Assembly (NCBI GenBank): GCA_022800525.1
Contig: JAAWQM010000001.1
Coordinates: 62,001-126,000, forward strand
Direction: 5' to 3'
Source of the DNA: Oscillospiraceae bacterium
Lineage (GTDB): Bacteria > Bacillota > Clostridia > Oscillospirales > Oscillospiraceae
DNA: 64,000 nucleotides
The notes under the pieces were generated by a model. The model saw only the letters and a program-made list of their open reading frames with translations, was not told where the DNA came from and did no database searches. Each line of letters opens with the position of its first letter. Position 1 is the first letter of the stretch. This document shows, piece after piece, positions 59,962 to 64,000 of this stretch. The translations under genes and the position numbers were made by a program.

Positions 59962-60504
59962 CGGTCAACGCCGGTTTAAAATCGTAAGAAAACGCCGAAG
60001 AAATATGGATCATTGATAGAATGTGTGGGAAAAAACGGAACAAGCCCTTGGCAGGAGAGAGGAAACGACTATGATTTTATTGACAGACAAAGAATCATGG
60101 AAGAGGGTCCCCCAATGCGAGCCAAGGAGCTTGTTCAGAGCATCACCGGCAGCAAAGGCTTTGTCCTGGAAGACATCACCGGCAGCACCTCCCGTCCGGC
60201 TTTGTCGGTTTCGGTCCTGTTAATGCGTTCTCCGGTCTTTGTGGTGATTCCGCATACCGCTTTGCTGTTCACTGCGTTATGTGGTACTTCTTTCCCGGTT
60301 CCACATAACGCAGTCCTTTCTGCCTGTCGCTTCGGATATCCATCCATACTTCTCCTTTCATTTCCTGACTCCCTTTCCGGGTGTTTTTCCACCCTGTTGG
60401 GAGTCTATCCTTTTCCCTCCTCTCCGCCGCAATATTACATTTTATCATTGGCGTTGACAGATTTTGCCTATAGCAACCATCAAAAAAATCACCAAGGGTT
60501 GACA
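59962..60504. other. Non-coding stretch with a 14-bp inverted repeat
   Basis: No convincing gene. Open frames here lack homology and run across insertion debris. ACTGCGTTATGTGG (60271-60284) and CCACATAACGCAGT (60301-60314) form a perfect 14-bp inverted repeat around 16 bases. ATCACCGGCAGC occurs twice, near 60143 and 60175. Confidence 0.6.
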
Positions 60505-60952
60505 ATGGACAGAGGCATAAAAACTGAGATGGCGGAACACTTGGTGTTTCTGGACGAAAGCGGAGTGAATACCAATTTGACCCGTCTTTATGGACGGGCG
60601 CCCTCATCCCCAAAAGCAGTAGACCACGCCCCCCTTGAATACACCGAGGACAACGACCGTTCTTTCTTACGTTCGTCTGGATGGGGAGAAAGCATTTACA
60701 ACCTACCAGGGCGGAATGACCGGAGAATGTTTTGTCCAGTACTTGAAAGAGACTTTACTTCCGGCCCTTCCGCCCTATTTTCCCGATCTCAACCTGATCG
60801 GGAAAATATGGTTCAAGATGAAAGCCATCCTGCGCTGCTGGAAAATCCGCAGTTTGGACCTCCTCCCAACAGTAAGGAAAGCGGCCCGCGGTGCTGACCT
60901 CAACAGACATAAACCACCCAAGGCTATTCGGGCGCTGGGAACAATATTGTGA
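60505..60952 (+). pseudogene. IS630-family transposase remnant
   Basis: LVFLDESGVNTNLTRLYGRA at about 60540-60600 holds the first catalytic Asp region. After a frameshift come PRTTTVLSYVRLDGEKAF and YLKETLLPAL, then a deletion directly into PPYFPDLNLIGKIWFKMKAI. The second Asp is gone and the third acidic residue (normally E in PDLNLIEK) is G. Clearly inactive. Confidence 0.85.
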
Positions 60953-61327
60953 GTTGTCAGAAAGCGACTGTTTTCGCAATTGTGAGTGGGGTTCGCCGCT
61001 GTGGGGGTCAGGTTTTTTGACAAGTGCGCCCCCAGTATAATTACACTCAGGGACAGGGGCCGGAAGCGAAATAAGCCGGTCCGGTCAGCAGACTCCAATC
61101 AACAATCGCGGAACATGGGATTAAAATAAGCCATAGGACAGGAACATGGACGGGTGCGCCATTGGAGCGGCACAATTTACCTGCCGTATATCTGTTGAAC
61201 AGTCAGTCCATCCTTCAGCAGCAATCTGTGCTTCAGCTGGTCGGGAGCCTGCTGGCCATCCCTGTATCAAAAGCCAGGCTGTAACGCGCTGTAAGGAGAA
61301 AGGAAGCCCTGTTCGGGGAGGAGCATC
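60953..61327 (+). other. Non-coding region ahead of the IS110 remnant
   Basis: 375 bases without a gene. In IS110-group elements the region upstream of the transposase encodes a structured bridge RNA, so 61100-61327 is where one would lie if the left end survives. I see weak stem potential (near CAGCTGGTCGGGAGC) but no confirmed fold. TTGACA at 61017 and TATAAT at 61036 are only 13 bases apart and are not a good promoter. Confidence 0.4.
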
Positions 61328-61528
61328 ATGAAGCAAAAAATACAACCATATCTGTCCATCGGAATCGACATAGGCGCGGACTTCAGCGTGATGGCCGCAG
61401 CGCTGCCAAACCAGGAGATCATCAGTCGAACCTATAAAATTCTGCACAGCAGTCTACGGTCCGTGGAGGGAGCAGTAGAGCGGATTCGCTCCCTGGAGCA
61501 GACATATGGCCTGCCGGTCAAAATCTAT
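61328..61528 (+). pseudogene. IS110-family transposase, N-terminal fragment
   Basis: First 67 codons of an IS110-type DEDD transposase: IGIDIGADFSVMAAALP with the first catalytic Asp, then SSLRSVEGAVERIRSLEQ and GLPVKIY. Homology stops abruptly, where the family normally continues with an E-S-T-G-type block. The frame stays open to 61648 as unrelated sequence. RBS GGGGAGGAG is intact, but the product would be inactive. Confidence 0.8.
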
Positions 61529-61640
61529 AGGGGGGAGCAAGACAAACAAGAGCATACAGAATATAAAAAACGCAATGAAGGCTCATTTGACATCCTGCCC
61601 GTTTCAGAGTACAATAGGACCCAGTGGAAAAGAATAGGAG

Positions 61641-62423
61641 TTGATTGATACGGCGCATTATGTATATCGGACCGATGTGGCCTACAGCGACGTCGGCCCC
61701 GACGGACTGCTCAGTCAGGGCGGGCTCCTGCGCATCCTCCAGGAGGCGGCGGCCATCGCCTCCGACGATGTGGGCTACGGCCTGAAGGACATCCCTCGGA
61801 CGGGCGTCCACTGGATTCTCAGCGGCTGGCGGCTGGAGCTGGTTGCCCACCCAGCCTGGCGGGCGGCGCTGGAGGTGGAAACCTGGCCCCGGACCATGGA
61901 CGGCTTCCTCTCTGACCGTGATTTTCTGGCCTGGGAGGTGACCCCCAAAGGCCGGCGGCTGGCGGCGCGGGGGACCAGCAAGTGGTTCCTGGTGGACGCG
62001 GAAACGGGAAAGATCACCCGTGTGACGGATCAGGTCCGCGCCGCCTACGAGCTGGGGGACGGCATACTTTTCCAGAACCCCATCCCCAACAACGGTAAGA
62101 CCCCCGGGGATGCGCCCGTCACCTTCCGGACGGTGGCGGGCCGCCGGGACATCGACACCAACCTGCATGTGAACAATATCCACTACCTGGACTACGCGGT
62201 GGAGGCCCTGCCGGAGGAGGTCTACCGCAGCCTGCCGGACACGGTGGACATTGTCTTCCGGCGGCAGATCCTCCTGGGTACGCCGATTCAGTGCCTCTAT
62301 GCCAGAACCGGGGACGGAAAGCATCAGGTGGAGATCCGCAGCGAACAGGACGGGATGGTCACGCACCACGCTTATGTGTGGTTCTATCAAAATAATACGA
62401 AGAAAGAGGACAACGAACCATGA
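61641..62423 (+). CDS. Acyl-ACP thioesterase
   Basis: Double hotdog-fold thioesterase of the FatA/FatB bacterial type, 260 aa, releasing free fatty acids from acyl-ACP. First hotdog has YVYRTDVAYSDVGPDGLLS; the second carries the catalytic segment DTNLHVNNIHYLDYA. The start is awkward: an in-frame stop lies at 61635, the only early starts are TTG 61641 or ATT, and AGGAG abuts the TTG. The IS110 remnant ends at the same place, so the native start may have been lost. Overlaps the next gene by four bases. Confidence 0.88.
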   Translation: MIDTAHYVYRTDVAYSDVGPDGLLSQGGLLRILQEAAAIASDDVGYGLKDIPRTGVHWILSGWRLELVAHPAWRAALEVETWPRTMDGFLSDRDFLAWEVTPKGRRLAARGTSKWFLVDAETGKITRVTDQVRAAYELGDGILFQNPIPNNGKTPGDAPVTFRTVAGRRDIDTNLHVNNIHYLDYAVEALPEEVYRSLPDTVDIVFRRQILLGTPIQCLYARTGDGKHQVEIRSEQDGMVTHHAYVWFYQNNTKKEDNEP

Positions 62424-63697
62424 AAGACTTACTGCAATACCTGGACGCCTCTCCCAGCCGCTTCCACGCAGTGGACAACCTGAAAAAGCTGCTGGAAGCC
62501 GAGGGCTATCAGACCCTCTCCGAGGGCACAGCCTGGGATCTGACAGCCGGAGGCAAATATCTGGCTGTACGGGGCGGGTCGGCGCTGGCCGCCTTCCGGC
62601 TGCCGGAGAAAAAGGCCCAGGGATTTATGATCTCCGCCAGCCACTCCGACTCCCCCTGTTTCCGCGTCAAGCAGAACGCGGAGCTGGCGGGTCCGGAGAA
62701 GTATCTCCGGCTGAACACGGAGAAATACGGCGGGATGCTCTTCGCTCCCTGGCTGGACCGGCCTCTGACCGTTGCGGGACGGGTTCTGGTAAAGGACGGG
62801 GACGCCATTCAGACCAGGCTGGTCTATGTGGACAAGGATCTGCTGATGATTCCCAACGTGGCGGGCCACATGAACCGCGCCGCCAACGACGGCTTCAAGT
62901 ACGACCCCAAGTGCGACATGGTGCCTCTGCTGGGCCTGGACGGGGAGAAGGGGACCTTCCAGGCCATTGTGGCGCAGAGCGCGGGCTGCAAGGCGGAGGA
63001 CATCCTGGGCGCGGACCTGTTCCTCTGCCCCCGGCAGAAGGCTGTGGTATGGGGCGCGGCGGACGAGTTCATCTCCTCCCCGCGGCTGGACGACCTCCAG
63101 TGCGCCTGGGGCTGCTTCCAGGGCTTCCTGGCGGCGAAGGAGAGCGGAAGCGTACCGGTCTACGCCCTGCTGGACAACGAGGAGATCGGCAGCCGCACCA
63201 AGCAGGGCGCTGACGGCACCTTCCTGGAGGATGTGATCGCCCGGGTCTGCGCCGCCGCCGGGATGGACCGGCTGGCGGCTACGGCCAACAGCTTTGTGGT
63301 CTCCGCCGACAACGCCCACGCCGTCCATCCCAACCACCCCGAATACCACGACGCTACCCACCGCCCCGCTATGAACGCCGGCGTGGTCATCAAGCACGGC
63401 GTCCGCTACGCCACCGATGGCGTGGCCCAGGCGGTGTTCGCCTCCCTGTGTGAGAAGGCGGGCGTACCTGTCCAGCATTTTGCCAACCGTTCCGACCTGC
63501 CCGGCGGCGGAACCCTGGGGCTGATCTCCACCTCCCATGTGTCGGTGAACACGGTGGATATCGGTCTGGCCCAGCTGGCGATGCACTCCTGCGTGGAGAC
63601 CGCAGGCTCGAAGGACACGGATTACCTCGTCCAGGCCATGGCCGCGTTCTACAGCGCGTCCTTCCGGGAGGAGAATGGACGGTTTATCCTGGACTGA
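62420..63697 (+). CDS. M18-family aminopeptidase
   Basis: Metallo-aminopeptidase, 425 aa, of the M18 (aspartyl aminopeptidase-like, ApeB) family. Metal motifs: ISASHSDSPCF (His, Asp), PRLDDLQCAWG (Asp), LLDNEEIGSRTKQGA (Glu pair), SADNAHAVHPNHP and the late His in ISTSHVSVNTVD. Translation is coupled to the thioesterase (ATGA). Cytosolic peptide turnover is the likely role. Confidence 0.93.
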   Translation: MKDLLQYLDASPSRFHAVDNLKKLLEAEGYQTLSEGTAWDLTAGGKYLAVRGGSALAAFRLPEKKAQGFMISASHSDSPCFRVKQNAELAGPEKYLRLNTEKYGGMLFAPWLDRPLTVAGRVLVKDGDAIQTRLVYVDKDLLMIPNVAGHMNRAANDGFKYDPKCDMVPLLGLDGEKGTFQAIVAQSAGCKAEDILGADLFLCPRQKAVVWGAADEFISSPRLDDLQCAWGCFQGFLAAKESGSVPVYALLDNEEIGSRTKQGADGTFLEDVIARVCAAAGMDRLAATANSFVVSADNAHAVHPNHPEYHDATHRPAMNAGVVIKHGVRYATDGVAQAVFASLCEKAGVPVQHFANRSDLPGGGTLGLISTSHVSVNTVDIGLAQLAMHSCVETAGSKDTDYLVQAMAAFYSASFREENGRFILD

Positions 63698-63761
63698 CCC
63701 ATTACAGGAGGCGGGTACAGAAGCCTGCCTCTGCCGTGAAATATGAAAGGAAGACAAAATT

Positions 63762-64000
63762 ATGTGGTTTGACGAATCAGTCATTTATCAGATCTACCCT
63801 CTGGGCCTGTGCGGCGCGCCGGAGTACAACGACGGCGTCCAGGACCACCGCATCCTCCGCGTACTGGACTGGGCGGAGCACATCAAGGAGACCGGCGCGG
63901 ATACAGTGCTGTTCAACCCCCTCTTCGACAGCGACCGGCACGGCTATGACACCCGGAATTACTTCCATGTGGACTGCCGCCTGGGGACGGACGAGGATTT
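63762..64000 (+). CDS. GH13 alpha-amylase-family enzyme (3' end outside window)
   Basis: First 79 codons only. WFDESVIYQIYPLGLCGAPE is the typical start of cytosolic GH13 enzymes acting on maltodextrins. HIKETGADTVLFNPLFDSD and HGYDTRNYFHVDCRLG match strand beta2-beta3 of the barrel. No signal peptide. Catalytic residues lie beyond the window. RBS GAAAGGAAG. Substrate class cannot be fixed. Confidence 0.85.
   Translation, partial: MWFDESVIYQIYPLGLCGAPEYNDGVQDHRILRVLDWAEHIKETGADTVLFNPLFDSDRHGYDTRNYFHVDCRLGTDED

Noticed and set aside
60013..60897. 294-codon open frame
   Set aside because: It runs through non-homologous sequence and out-of-frame IS630 debris; no start context or domain.
61017..61041. 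TTGACA and TATAAT pair ahead of the IS110 remnant
   Set aside because: Spacing is 13 bases, too short for a functional sigma-A promoter.

Overview
The window is a high-GC (roughly 60% by eye) chromosomal segment from a motile, endospore-forming member of the Clostridia. The best fit is an Oscillospiraceae-type gut bacterium (Flavonifractor, Oscillibacter or Intestinimonas-like); I cannot fix the genus from the sequence alone. The evidence is a fla/che operon in the Bacillus subtilis order, a complete spoIIIAA-AH cluster, Firmicutes-type FliY, CheC, CheD, CheV and SigD, and strong AGGAGG ribosome binding sites.

Layout. (1) 1-24.4 kb is one long co-directional flagellar/chemotaxis operon: fliI (cut by the window edge), fliJ, an unknown 365-aa protein, fliK, flgD, a TIGR02530-type protein, flgE, swrD/flbD, motA, motB, fliM, fliY, cheY, fliO/Z, fliP, fliQ, fliR, flhB, flhA, sigD, a low-GC alpha/beta hydrolase insertion, two flgF/flgG-type rod genes, cheC, cheD, cheV and a degenerate EAL-HDOD gene, ending at a strong terminator. 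fliL, flhF, flhG, cheA, cheB, cheR and cheW are not in this run. (2) 24.5-36.2 kb holds late motility functions. A divergent pair encodes a ParA ATPase and a ComFB-domain protein with a long Pro/Glu repeat. Then come fliD behind a sigma-28-type promoter, fliS, a FliT-like gene, an FtsE-like ATPase, a chemoreceptor, an FtsA-like protein, a lipoprotein and a YjfB-type motility protein behind an exact-consensus sigma-28 promoter. (3) 36.2-41 kb, mostly minus strand, has a DUF1266 lipoprotein, a MATE transporter fused to a cytidylate-kinase-like domain and a second MATE transporter. Both MATE genes have terminator-like hairpins in their leaders. (4) 41-48.1 kb has nth, three small Gly/Pro-rich proteins, and the spoIIIA operon behind a sigma-E-like promoter. 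(5) 48.2-56.5 kb is metabolic and housekeeping: asnA, pepD, an M3 oligopeptidase, htrA and a phosphofructokinase. (6) 56.5-61.6 kb is mobile-element debris (IS4, IS5, IS630 and IS110 remnants) with a tRNA-Gly, a lipoprotein and a MarR regulator. (7) 61.6-64 kb has an acyl-ACP thioesterase, an M18 aminopeptidase and the start of a GH13 enzyme.

How it fits together. Region 1 builds the basal body, export gate, hook, stator and switch, and ends with SigD. SigD would then activate the region 2 promoters for the filament cap, chaperones and accessory motility proteins. CheY, CheC, CheD, CheV, FliM and FliY form the switch and adaptation side of chemotaxis; the kinase must be encoded elsewhere.

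The most unusual material is: dispersed triple-hairpin and ~250-bp structured repeats whose stems co-vary between copies; a FliY whose CheY-binding peptide sits duplicated inside its linker; the ParA/ComFB pair; and the MATE leaders. All names come from recognising protein motifs by eye; no database search was run.
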